From Arachnopeziza araneosa (Eukaryota; Ascomycota; Leotiomycetes; Helotiales; Arachnopezizaceae), in contig QYAI01000033.1 in the NCBI GenBank assembly GCA_003988855.1, positions 124,001-188,000 of the forward strand: a DNA stretch of 64,000 nt. The letters run 5' to 3'. Position numbers and translations under genes: made by a program. The notes beneath the pieces are model-generated. The model had not been told where the DNA came from and searched no databases. It was given only the letters and a program-made list of their open reading frames with translations. Positions 1-10,888 of this stretch are shown piece by piece (position 1 is the first letter of the stretch; each line of letters opens with the position of its first letter).

Positions 1-511
1 AAAGTGCATTCAGCTTTTATTTGAGATGTTTGAATGATGCACTTTTCTGTACACTCCGTCTATTGGAAGTAGAGTAAAAGGCTCGAGATGTAAAAATGAC
101 TAGGGAGCAGAAGTTGAAGTCTAATTTGACAATGAGGAGCTTAGACATGGTTGATCATGCCTAGTTTCTATTAAGACATGGGGTGGAGGGTGTTGTAGAA
201 TGGTGTAGGTGTGGAGAAAGGTTGAGGTTCATGGATTGAGCAAGTAGACTGCTCTGTGCCGTTTAGGAGAGGTGGAATATTTTGAGAAGTGGGAAATTTT
301 GAGGGATTTGTTTTGGTACAGAGCATTGTGGTAGAAGGAGCCTTGAAATATGTGGTATGCGCAAGACTAATTAGGGAGAATATTTAGGACCGATTTAGGA
401 TGTCATGTACTTGAGTAGGTTATATTTGAGCTATGGTAAAGCAGCAAATGTCGTAACTCACTTTTGAATGTCCAGGCTCAACGTAACATCATCCTTAAAA
501 TAATCAAAGGT

Positions 512-540
512 GCTTTTTTTTAAAAAAAATTTAAAAAAGC
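512..540. repeat. A/T hairpin-forming palindrome
   Basis: An eight-base stem (GCTTTTTT at 512-519, AAAAAAGC at 533-540) encloses an A/T-only loop, and 514-529 is itself T8A8. It could be a polyadenylation or terminator-like element or simply nucleosome-free poly(dA:dT). No gene end next to it is recognised. Confidence 0.4.
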
Positions 541-3500
541 CTACTTCGAAGGCTATCGGTCCTTTTAATCTGATTGAGATAGACTAAAACCTGGTTTTTT
601 TGTCTTTCGGGAATCATGCAAAACTGAGAAAAGCACAGTGTAGAAACATATGGAAATGAACGAGTAGTGAAAGCGATATTACTCACCAGATAGATGCCCA
701 TGTTTAGAATTGACAAGGAGAGTGTTATCAGGAAATAGACGCATTTTTAAATAGAAATAGAAAGAGTTTAACAGAGAAGCGTAGTCCCGGGATCCGGGAA
801 GAAATAACAGAGATATGCAGAGATGAAATAATTGTGAAATTGTAAATCAACCTTGTCCTGTGCTCAATCCGACAGCTCGGATGAAGGATGAGGACAAGGA
901 TTTCAGAAGGGAAAAATCCAACATACGTGTCGTAAGGCATAACGCATGACTCTTAAACAAAAGCTTGATTTCAAAGGATCATCCCGGGGTGCCTAAAAAG
1001 GCTGAGCAGAAGCAACAGCCGCCAAAATTTGACAAACAGACGGAGGGGACTGGTGCCTTATACCTGCACCCAACTGTGGTTTCAAGGAATAACGGCGGAC
1101 CAAGGAAGTCTTTCCAACGCGTTTGAAGAGCTGCGCGTCATTACGCCAGCGCTTCCTGTATCTCAAACCGCAGTCGCCCGGTATAAATAAAGCGACGTCT
1201 CAAAAGTTGGTCGCTCTAGATTGGCCGGCCGGGAATAGAAACGTGAGGGGAGCGCTTGCTCGAACAGGCGGCTACCCAAAGACAAGGGCGCACGAAGCGC
1301 CAACCGCGATGCTGTGGTTTGTTGTGATTGGCGTGTCGCTGCCAGCAGAGATTGAGGGCATGAGGGAGCAGGTTGATGGGTTTTTCGTGGCAGGAGAAAG
1401 CGATGGTGTGTTTGTTGCCCAAAGCTGGAAATGACTCGGGTTTTGATGGGCTAGATTACGAGTCGGCGTCACCCGTTGCTGAGAGTGAGACAGACATCTG
1501 CCATGGCTGCTGAGTGAGGATAGAAGCACCGCAAGAGGAAAAGGGCGGAATGGCAGGGCACAGCCACAGGTTGTGGGCGAGGGGCAACGACGTCGACGAC
1601 GAGTGCTGAATGCCTCCATCACGAGATATGACAAATGGTGGATGGCGACGAATCGGAGGAGGAGAGGGCTGCGGAGAGCAACGGCCGAGATGAATATGCT
1701 GCTGCTTACGATTAATTAGTGAGGTCTGGCGGTTCTGGCCGATGAGTGGCGGTTGGTGTGGCAGTGAGGATGAAGCTGCTGGCCACCAGTGCGCCATCCC
1801 GAGGCATGAAAGCTTCTCGCCTCCGACCACCCACAGCCTCCTGAGTTTAATTTTGCAGGGCCGTTCGTTGGCCTGTCATCGATGCCGAGTATTCACCACG
1901 CAGGAGATGCTGTAGATTGACAATCTCTGCATTCAACCTCCACGGCCGGATTGGCTGGCCACGAGATGCGAAGAGCGACGTGCGAGGTTTGAGTTCCTGA
2001 TCGACCGTCGACCGCAGCAACGGCATGAATCGGTACAGAGCAGATGCCCAATGGATTCGACATGCCAGAAGCAGAAAATGTACTGTACATACCACCGACC
2101 CAGCCTCACCACCTCGTCGTGACTTGGGTAATTATCAGGTGGCCAGAGATGGGCATGGGATGCGACTGCGACGACGACGACGCAGGGTGAGGGAGGCGGG
2201 AGCGATGCCTCCATCGTCATGTGTCGGCCACCCACTCCACCACCAGCAAACCCCAGCTGTGATTGACTCGACGCGGGCAAAGAGAGGATATACAAGGAAT
2301 GGAGGGTTGGGTGGATCAGGAGCATCGCCATCAACACATCATTCACCGCCAGCAGTTGACAACTCACAGAGCGCAGCGTGAATAGTCGCAGGCGGGGATA
2401 TATCCCCAACCACGCCTCCTCCTGCATAACTATCGACAGTATCTCCTGTCCTCTCTCTGTCTCCTCGCCTTTACAAATCCACTTCTATCCCGTACCAAAC
2501 CCTTTCGCATCGCAGGTTTCACGATCCGCGAGTGTACCTTACTTGGCCCGTGTATTGGCTCCAGCACGGCAAACTGCGCGCAGATCAAATTCCTCAGGAC
2601 GAGCATCGCTATCCAGCAATCGTGCGAAACGAAACACGGACGCCGCATCGTCGAGTGGCCCTCATCTCCAGTGCCACAACATCATCAAATCGGCGGCCAG
2701 TCGATGCCCTCGCTGCCATCCCTGGCTACCTGGGCTGAAACTCCCTGAACAGCCGGCGCCCATCCCCCTCTGGCTCTTTCTGGAACGAGGGGTCGCCGTC
2801 AGCATTCCTTTCAGCGCCTAAGGAGGCATAGTCGGAAGCCTCCAGTCCAACCTGGTCCAACCATCTGCGCGACAAACCTGCAATTCCTGACTGGCGACCA
2901 AAATACTCGTCCCTGGCAGCGAAACTTTCATAGGCCGTGGGAAGTGAACACAATTAACCTCGAGAAGCTCCATAGTTGCGGCGCGCACCTCCTGGCCTCC
3001 CACCTTCATTAGAGGCACATATAACCTCCACAGCCCGCGGGAAAAGATTAACCATCACATCCACATCCTCCTCCTCCTTCTTCTCCCATCTTGACGACCA
3101 GGCTGTCTGTCAGATCCGTGCTTTGCAGCTCTCAGTCCCTTTTCCCCTTCAGGAGTACATCAACTACCACCTCACGAAACGAAACAGAACACTCGGTCCT
3201 CTTCTCCCTCTCCTCCCTCTCCTTTTCCCGCGTCGGACAACACCAGACGAACCGGTAGACGTTGAACACTTAACGATAAACTCTCCTCTTCTCGTCCCGA
3301 CTTGATTTTCTTTCTTTCGTGACCATCGCCTCCGGCCGAGTAAATCCTTTCTCCAGGGCTCTCGACTAGGCTGCAGACGAGGCGGATCCGCCGCAACGCA
3401 CGAAATCCGCAGCACGCTTCTCTCGCCCTATCCTCTCTCCACACCACTCAACCTCGTCGCCGCATTGCTGCTGCGCCAGCTAGTCTCTTCGTCTGACATA

Positions 3501-3741
3501 TTCCCACCTCAGGATCAAAAACCCTCATTAATCTTGATCTTCCCGCTGGACGGAAAGACAACTTGCGCTCTCGACGCCTTTCGATCCTTTTCGTTTTCTC
3601 TCACAAGGCCGACTTTTGGAGAATCCCTTCGCCTTCCTTTCTCAGCCTTCGAATCCTCATCCCGGACAGCGAAAACATTTTCTCACAGCCTCATCTCGGT
3701 CCGCCTATTGATGCGACCTTTATCTCGACGCGACCGTCAAC

Positions 3742-3773
3742 AATACCACAATACCACAATACCACAATACCAA
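3742..3773 (+). repeat. 8-bp tandem repeat in the cyclin leader
   Basis: The unit AATACCAC is repeated about four times 120 bp before the cyclin start. If transcribed, it lies inside a short upstream open frame that starts at ATG 3710 and stops at 3776, so the repeat would encode part of a 21-codon uORF. Confidence 0.6.
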
Positions 3774-3890
3774 TAATCACCACAATAGGATCCATATCTT
3801 ATAATACGTCTCTTGATCTGTTCTCACATTTATATTCTACTCACATCATTCAATCATTCTCATTCCAACAACTCTCACATTCAATTCAAG

Positions 3891-5015
3891 ATGGCCATTT
3901 CACAAAGAGCTTTGAACGAGGCTGCCCTCGAACATTTCATCTACCTCCCGGTCAGTACCAAGATGATCAGCTACCTGGCGGAGAAGGCCCGCGATGTAAT
4001 CCATTGCGATCCCGTGACCAACCGGGCGAACACCGATCTACCGACGCCACCTCAGACCCCTCCTGAGGCTTCGAGTGAAACCGATCTACCCTCTTTGGAA
4101 AAGTTCATCCAGTCCTTGGTCAAGAGATCGAATGTTCAAGTACCGACGTTGATGACCACCTTGGTCTACCTCGATCGTTTAAGGCAGAAGCTTCCACCAG
4201 TTGCGAAGGGTTTGAAGTGTACCGTCCACCGCATCTTCCTCGCAGCTCTCATCCTCTCAGCCAAGTTCCTCAACGACTCATCCCCAAAGAACAAGCACTG
4301 GGCCGAGTACTCCAACGTTCGAGGCTACGAACCATGGGGCTTCTCCCGAACCGAAGTCAACCTCATGGAGAAGCAACTGCTCTTCCTGCTCGATTGGGAC
4401 CTCAACATCTCGGCTGATGATCTCTATACCCACCTCGACCCGTTTCTCGCTCCCATCCGCACAGAACTCGAGCACCGCGATTACTATGCTCGCCAAAAGG
4501 AAGAGCGCAAGGCCGCACTCAAGGCTGAGAAGGCCTTGCTCGCACGCCAGAAGGCCGAAGAAGCTGAATACATTCGCCAGCGCTACGCAGCAGCGAGTCA
4601 CTATAACCTTCCTCCATCGCAGCTCACTGCCGAAGATCACTACATGGACCCTACCGGCACAGTCATCGCACCCTATAGCAACTCCCCTCCTTCATCCGAC
4701 GAGGTCCCTAGCCTCGCCCGCTCTTCCTCATCCGTCACATCGAGTTCGCGTTCAAGCACCCCGGCATCCTCAATCAGCTACATGGGTGGCCCAAGCTCGG
4801 ACTACGAACATTTCTATCCCCCATCCCCCATCCGCATCGTCTCTACCTCCTCACCCACCGTCATTCGCGATATCGTGTACGCCAACTACGGAGGAGAAAA
4901 GCACGGCCTGCTTCCATACGAGATCGAGCGTTCTCCTTCCATCGCCCCCAAGGCAAAGAAGCCTCGCCATGGAGCCGCAACCCTCTTCTCTCGATTCCTG
5001 GGTCAGAAAGCTTAA
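3891..5015 (+). CDS. Pho85-type (PCL family) cyclin
   Basis: A single-exon gene of 374 residues. It is a cyclin of the PCL/Pho80 group, which activates the Pho85 kinase (PhoA/PHOA in filamentous fungi) in cell-cycle entry, polarity and phosphate or glycogen control. The cyclin box lies at about residues 60-175. It begins at SLEKFIQSLVKRS, continues through the helix TVHRIFLAALILSAKFLND, and ends with EKQLLFLLDWDLNI, the usual PCL signature. A Lys/Glu/Ala-rich helix follows (about 195-230), then a Ser/Pro-rich disordered tail to a basic C-terminus. I chose ATG 3891 because it follows a C/A-rich leader, has an A at -3 and gives the family-like N-terminus; the in-frame upstream extension is unlike any cyclin. 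The family call is firm, but the exact paralogue (PCL1/2, CLG1-like, PclA) is not settled. Confidence 0.9.
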   Translation: MAISQRALNEAALEHFIYLPVSTKMISYLAEKARDVIHCDPVTNRANTDLPTPPQTPPEASSETDLPSLEKFIQSLVKRSNVQVPTLMTTLVYLDRLRQKLPPVAKGLKCTVHRIFLAALILSAKFLNDSSPKNKHWAEYSNVRGYEPWGFSRTEVNLMEKQLLFLLDWDLNISADDLYTHLDPFLAPIRTELEHRDYYARQKEERKAALKAEKALLARQKAEEAEYIRQRYAAASHYNLPPSQLTAEDHYMDPTGTVIAPYSNSPPSSDEVPSLARSSSSVTSSSRSSTPASSISYMGGPSSDYEHFYPPSPIRIVSTSSPTVIRDIVYANYGGEKHGLLPYEIERSPSIAPKAKKPRHGAATLFSRFLGQKA

Positions 5016-6050
5016 CCTGGCCATCCTCTCGTAACTCATTTCATTGCGTTATCTTTTCAATCAGCGGGTGTTTTTTTTTTTTTTTCATTTGTTAATAGAA
5101 ACCAGAAAGGTTCACGACACATCCAAGATGGCTACTGGGGAAATTGGATGGTTGAATGACGGAAAGATGAATTGAATCTGCATGGATGGATACACAGCAT
5201 GAGCATCACTGGCGTTTATGGGAAAGGGCTTGTATCCGCACTTGAACGTGGCTGGATCGTCCTGGCGTTTCTTTATTTTTATTTGCTGATGATGATATGA
5301 GGGTTAATTGCTTGGAGCAAGCCACATGAAGTGGAAGAGCAGAGGAAAATATCCTTGTAATACCATATTCGCGGAATGGATAGACTAGATACTACCTATC
5401 TATCAGTCTTACTGATAGGAAGGTGAAAGTAAAAGATATTCTCCCACCCTCTTGTCTTTGCATTTCAGTGACATTCTCGTCTTCCCTTCATTGTTGACAG
5501 TCATTTCTGCCTTTGATAGGGGTCGCGGCTAAGCGAGCAACACGTGATGTTGCCAATGTGAACGTGTAGTCTTCGTGCGTCTTTGGTGCCTGAGCAGCAT
5601 CTCATGCATCGAACGCTTGCGCCATACGAAGCACCTCTCCTCTTGAGCAAGTCAGTCTATCCATCCAGGTCATCACATCATCCATCCTCCATCCATCCTC
5701 TTCCCTCTGCTCATCTTCCCACCTCACCCTCTTACCCCGACAGAGAAACTCCCTCCCCCCTTCTCTCTCCCACAAGGTTTTGTTTTGTTTTGGGGGGGGG
5801 GGGGCTTCTATTCCTCTTCCCGCTCTTGGTTTTCGTCTCACACGTAGTAACTTGGCGCGCGCGTGTGTGTGTGTGTGGTGCAACACAGCGTAGATCGGCT
5901 CGCGTGTGCCAGAACAGCGCTGACTCGGTTGCTGGTTGGGATGATTTAGATTTTTTTTGGGATGACTCGTCCTGTCGTGTAAAATAAAATGGGCAGACGC
6001 CCGGGTGGTAATGGCTGGCTGCTTGTTTTGTTTGCCTCTTTTTGAAGGGC

Positions 6051-6101
6051 GTTGTTGTTGTTGTTGTTGTTGTTTGTTGTTGTTTGTTGTTGTTTGTTGT
6101 T
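6051..6101. repeat. GTT/TTG microsatellite
   Basis: Uninterrupted GTT units give way to a GTTGTTT variant repeated three times. This is typical slippage DNA. The reverse strand reads CAA, so one frame encodes poly-glutamine, but no gene context supports translation. Confidence 0.8.
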
Positions 6102-6232
6102 TATTTCGGTTTGGGTACCCAGGAGAAGGACAGACGGGAGTGTCTGCGAGAGGCATGTACATCACCCCGCCCCGCTACTTGGCTGTGAGGGGATCGCTGT
6201 GGTTGTATGGGAGTGGTAATGGTGGTGGTGAC

Positions 6233-6258
6233 GGCGATGGCGATGGCGATGGCGATGG
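6233..6258. repeat. GGCGAT hexanucleotide repeat
   Basis: Four perfect GGCGAT copies plus a partial one. It lies about 130 bp from the GTT tract, in the low-complexity region between the cyclin and the transporter. Confidence 0.8.
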
Positions 6259-6948
6259 CTTCCCTCGTCGCTCGTCTTATGATGGTGCTGTTCATACGAG
6301 CAGGACGTCTCGCCTCTCCTGCTCACGGCCCAGCTCTCCCCATCCCGCACACACCCAATCCACCTTCACCACGAATACCAACCTGGCGAGATCGCAAGAG
6401 CAGAACGCATCGCCCTCGAATCCGCACCGTGGTCTCGACGGCTGTCCTCACAGACAGGCAGGACCCCAGGACACGCTCACGGCGTGTGAGCATCGGGGGA
6501 CGTAGACAGCTGCCTCATTCTCAGAAGAGGGTTTGCAAGGTACCGTACCGCACCCTACCCCACGCTCTCTCCTCCTCTGCTTTCTCATCTCTTGCTTTTA
6601 CATCACTCTTCTCACACGATCGATCATACACTCTGCAATGCGAAAAGACGGAAGGGAGAAGAGAGAGGAGGTGTGCAATGCTGATACCCGTCCACCCAGC
6701 CCAGGACTCGGCGGTGCAGAGGTGGTGCTGTGGGGATTGAGAGGGAAAGGAAGGAAAGAAGCGTAGGTAAGGGTTTAGAGTATTTTATTTATCAAGGGAA
6801 TAGATCGACATCAAATGATGGAAATGTGATGGTAGTACGCTGATATTCGTTGTGTAGATGAACAAAAAATATTGGTATCAACAATGAGGCTATTCAAAAT
6901 GGGGATAGTATACAAATGCAGGATGCAAATATCAACAAGGGAGAACAA

Positions 6949-9140
6949 TCAAGTTTCTTCATCTTTAACATCCACCTCCTTCGCCTCTCCGGCCTCCTTA
7001 TCCACCTCCTTCTTCGCCTCTTGCCCATGTCCTTTCTTGACACTCCTCCACTGCAACCCACAAGCCGCCAAGAAAGCGGCAATCGCGCAGGCGGCGGTGA
7101 TCCAGAAGCAGTGCGTCAGGCCATCGACGTATGCCTGGAGGACGGCATCCAGCTGATCCTCCTGGCCGAGCTCCTTCAGCAGCTGTCGGATCTGCGTGGC
7201 TCCCGAGTGAAGGAAGGCTTCTGCGGGGAGGGACGGAGCGTAGGTCTGGATGCCGTGCAGGAGACCGTTCTGGAAGAGGGTCTGAGCGACTGCGATGAAG
7301 ACCGCTCCGCCCAGGGATTGGAAGAATGATACGCAGGCTGTGCCGATGGGGACGTCTTTTAGGGGGAGCACGGTCTGCACGGTTAGGACGCCGGCTTGAA
7401 CTGGTAGGGAAAGGTTAGTGGGGTTGGATGGCAGATTCAAGGTACTTACAGCCTACTCCTATTCCAGCGCCCGCGAGGACTTGATAGCCGAACCACTGGG
7501 AGAACGGAGTCGTGAGGGAGAAAGTCGTGATGAGACCAGCCCCGATAGAGAACATGGCCATACACACCAACATGACGGGGACGTAATATCCGATGGCCGT
7601 GATCAAGCCTCCCGTAGCTATAGATGAGAAGACGGTAGATATGAGAAGAGGTAGGAGTTGAATGCCCGCTCTAGTAGCCGAGGAACCCTTTACCGACTGG
7701 AAGTAGATGGCCAGGTAGAAGATCAGGGCAAAGAATCCCGAACCGAAGAAACATGCAAAAGCCAGCGCGAGCACGACATTTCGGTTCTTGAAGAATCGAG
7801 GAGGGAGGGTGCCTTTGTCTCCGAGGTAGATCTGAGAGGCGATGAAGAGTGAACCCAGCAAGCCAAAGCCGATGAAGAGGCCGATTTCAGTGGAGGATCT
7901 CCAGGGATACGTTGACCCACCCCATTGCAGGGCGAGAAGGAGACAGACGATAGCCGGGACGAGGAGTGCGGCGCCGATAAGATCAAGCTTCATGATTCGT
8001 TGGCCGAGGGTTAGGTTGTCGGGATTATTAACTCGGTTGATCTGGAGGACTAGGAGGATTACTGCGATGGCAATTGCTCCAATTGGGACTGTTTCGGATT
8101 AGCTATGGGTGATTGATTTCTTTAAAAACTTCAACAACACTAACGGTTAATGTAGAAACACCACCTCCAACTCACACGGTCCCTGCATGTGTTAGAATAG
8201 AAATGAAGAGAATGTGAGGGACAAACGTAAAGACACCTCCAAGCAAAGGACCTGCTACGGATGCAATTCCCCACATCCCACCAATTAAGCCAAAAGCTGC
8301 AGGTCGTTTTCGGAGAGGCACTAGGTCTGTCAGAATCCAAGCGAGTCTATGAAATGACTTAACACTCCTCAACCCTCAAGAAAGGTAAAATGATGTCAAA
8401 CGAATCGGATTCAGAAAAATCTAACTTACAGCAATAAGCCAAGATGGTAATTGCCCCTGAGAACAAGCCACCGTTTCCCATTCCGGCAATGGCTCTTCCA
8501 ACTATCAATGCTTTACTTGAAGGTGCTGTTGCGCAAATGAGGGAGCTGGACGGGTCAGTCGATAACCAAGAGGCTTGTGCACCAAGGCTTACCCGAGTTC
8601 AAAGAGACAGATGGCACAGATGTAGACAATTTTAATCTGCCTTGATCAACTTCTATTAAGCTTTAACAATAGTCAGGAATGACTGACACTGAAAATGGTG
8701 TATATGCGTCCGAAAGTTGGCTGCAAGGCTGTTGCAGTCAACAGATAAGATGAACCATACTAGCCCAGTTAGTCTCTTGGTCTGGTGAAGTTGAATACAC
8801 TCACCCATCCAATATCTTTGATACTATCAAAATGATCAGTGATCCTAGGAATCGCAGTCGAGATGATGGTCTGGTCCAGAGCCACCAGGAAGACTCCTAA
8901 ACAGAGAGCTGCGAGAATGACAGCCAGCTTGAGACCGTGAGGATACTCTAGATCCTCGTCTGCATCCTTTTTAGCTTGCTTCTCCTTCTCCGTCAACACG
9001 ACCTCATCCTTCTCCTCTGAGGCAGGTGGCGTATCCACCTCCCCAACTGGACTTGAATTCTCCATGGCTTTTGCCTCGTCGATAGAAGTGTCCGCCAAAG
9101 AGGGGTTCTTGGACTCCGCGTTCTTTGTTTGGGTTTCCAT
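6949..9140 (-). CDS. MFS drug:H+ antiporter, 14-TM (DHA2 type)
   Basis: Eight exons on minus: 9140-8805, 8759-8688, 8636-8593, 8545-8430, 8320-8227, 8182-8145, 8088-7450 and 7400-6949, giving 596 residues. It is a plasma-membrane proton-driven efflux pump of the fungal DHA2 group, which exports toxins and drugs. The first ~85 residues are a charged cytosolic tail. TM1 follows with the motif LDQTIISTAIPRIT, and then IGW-YGSSYLLTATALQPTFGRIY across intron 1. GRAIAGMGNGGLFSG, PLRKRPAAFGLIGGMWG and SWRWCFYIN-LPIGA are the other family blocks, and the second half ends with the TM13-14 segment and a Lys/Glu-rich tail. Three exons are very small (72, 44 and 38 bp). The acceptor of exon 5 could alternatively lie 8 bp upstream, but the one chosen keeps the family spacing. 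The substrate is unknown and no biosynthetic genes are adjacent. Confidence 0.9.
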
Positions 9141-10888
9141 GGCGGTATGAGGTTGTGAGTAGATGCAGCGAGGCTCTGGTATCGTATCAACTGCTTTCTT
9201 ACGAGCCTTTGGGAAATCTTCTTGCTCTGTTCCAACACCAAAAATGGAATCTGGGGGTCGATATATGATTTCATGATGTCTCGCAGCCACCAGTCTGTTC
9301 TGATCAAGTCATGCAAGGGTGCCTTTTGATTCGGTTCCGGGTGATTGGATTACTCAGTTCGGTGGCTGAACGAACAGCGTTCGGATCGCGAACTTGCCCG
9401 AATGCCGATCCACTTAATAACCAGATTCTAATGGCGGACTTAGCGGACTTAAGGGCTTGGTTCGTTTTCGTGTCACGTGCAACTTACATAGGAGTATTCT
9501 TTAGAGCGCATGATATGGCTGTAGTTCGACTTGGCCTGCCGAGCGAGCATTTTGCATTGCTTGTTTCGATCCTTCTCTTTCTCTGTCGTTCTGCATGTCC
9601 CTCCTTCAGTCAGACATTTCAGGCTCCGACGCATTGGTGTGCATCTGCTGAGCTGGCCTCAGTATCCGAAACCGGGAAGTTGGTTACTGAGGTGTCATTT
9701 TTAAACTCAGCTGCACAAATCATCCCGGCCATCACAGGATCTGCAGCCTCCAGCAGCCATGGCAGGGGGCTTGCATTGACTCACCCGTTTGCTGGGCCAC
9801 GTGAGGCCGTGGTGTGAGGCGTTCTTGAACCGCGTTGTTGGGATTCAGCGTCCAGGATACTGTTGGCCTCATTCATCATCGCTCTCCATTTCGGATTCAG
9901 ATTTCGGATTTCGTAGAAGCAAGCACCTCCCATCTCCCATCAGGTAGAAGAAAACAAGGGATATCGCAGCCATCAAACCATTGCCATCTCATCCCACGTG
10001 TCGTTTCGTTTGCTCGGACGGCAGATGCATGCATGCACTTCTTAGTGACGGAAGCAATCGTCGACTTTGTTTGCCTTGCGAGAGAGGCTTTCCGGAGTGT
10101 CTCCATCACTCGCAAAACCGGGCGTGTTCCCCGACCCTTGTCGCATTCTCACCCAACTCCCAGCCCTCCCTTTTATTCTTCCTTCAAGGCCAACTCCTCC
10201 CTCCTGCATACATATGAAGTCAGTCGTCTTTCTCGACGCATCTTCATCTTGAAAACTTTGCATCCCTCGGTAGCTCTTTGAAGTTGACCTCCAACCTTCG
10301 AATGCTTTGAAGCTCAGCCCTTTGTCAGTCCGATTTCTGGTTTTCTCTGTCGCTAACCCACCGTCTCCCCACTTCCTCACAATTTGACACGGTCAACAAC
10401 GCTCCTTCTTCATGCTTCCAAGTCCCCCTGCGTTCCTTCCTCGCCGCACTTAAGCCACCATCTCTTTATGCCAGAGCATCTTCATTCTCCATTCTACACT
10501 TCATCTCATTCGTGTGCATCTATCCCTTTTCTATCCTTCGCATCTCATCCCACTTATCTTCGAGTTCGCTGTTGGCTTTGGCGAGGTTCAATACAGTCTA
10601 CGGATCACCCTAACCTCCTTGAGCACCGTTTCCTCCAATCGCCAAACCAACATCAACTGACTTTCTCATTATTTGCAGGAATCATCTGGATCTAGCTTGG
10701 GATTGAAACAATCAATCATCTTTAATTTAAGAGCTCGTTTCTTATTCCTTCTATCGCGGCTATCATCAGACCCAATATTGCATCTCATACTCTTCCATTC
10801 AATCAAAGCATCATATCATCCCATCAAGTACCACATTCGCTGCCAAGAGCACATGTACTCACATCATTAGCACCCAAGTTCCTGAAGC
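9141..10888. other. Intergenic region between the divergent MFS and Argonaute genes
   Basis: The stretch must hold both promoters. From about 10.1 kb the plus strand becomes strongly C/T-rich and runs so up to the Argonaute start, suggesting a long transcribed leader with many short upstream ATGs. The open frames at 9311-9817 and 9835-10281 show no family resemblance and I treat them as chance. Confidence 0.45.

Larger units (their letters stand above)
1..3890. other. Gene-free left flank and long leader of the cyclin gene
   Basis: I find no protein family here. The first ~1 kb is A/T-rich and holds two small inverted repeats (1-45 and 512-540). From about 1.1 kb base composition becomes richer in G+C, with several overlapping open frames on both strands that look like chance. 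From about 2.4 kb to 3.89 kb the plus strand is markedly C/T-rich and A/G-poor in blocks, as fungal promoters and 5' untranslated leaders often are, so part of it is probably the transcribed leader of the cyclin gene. That is inference; no start site can be seen. Confidence 0.5.
5016..6948. other. Intergenic stretch with clustered simple repeats
   Basis: This is the shared 3' side of the convergent cyclin and MFS genes. It carries a 13-G run (5792-5804), a GC/GT alternating tract (5855-5877), a long GTT/TTGTTG tract (6051-6101) and four GGCGAT units (6233-6258). Open frames across it, including one over the GTT tract, are low-complexity artefacts. I see no family in any frame. Confidence 0.5.

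Noticed and set aside
1123..2821. Overlapping open frames on both strands at 1.1-2.8 kb
   Set aside because: They contradict each other, have skewed low-complexity composition and show no family features.
4417..5034. 205-codon frame overlapping the cyclin tail in another frame
   Set aside because: Low-complexity Ser/Pro/Arg translation made by the Ser/Pro-rich cyclin tail; the cyclin frame has family support.
6005..6740. Open frames across the GTT and GGCGAT repeats
   Set aside because: Frames are kept open by the repeats themselves (poly-Val/Leu/Cys or Met-Ala runs).
9311..10281. Two open frames of ~150-168 codons between the MFS and Argonaute genes
   Set aside because: No recognisable domains, no splice structure, and they fall in promoter and leader sequence.
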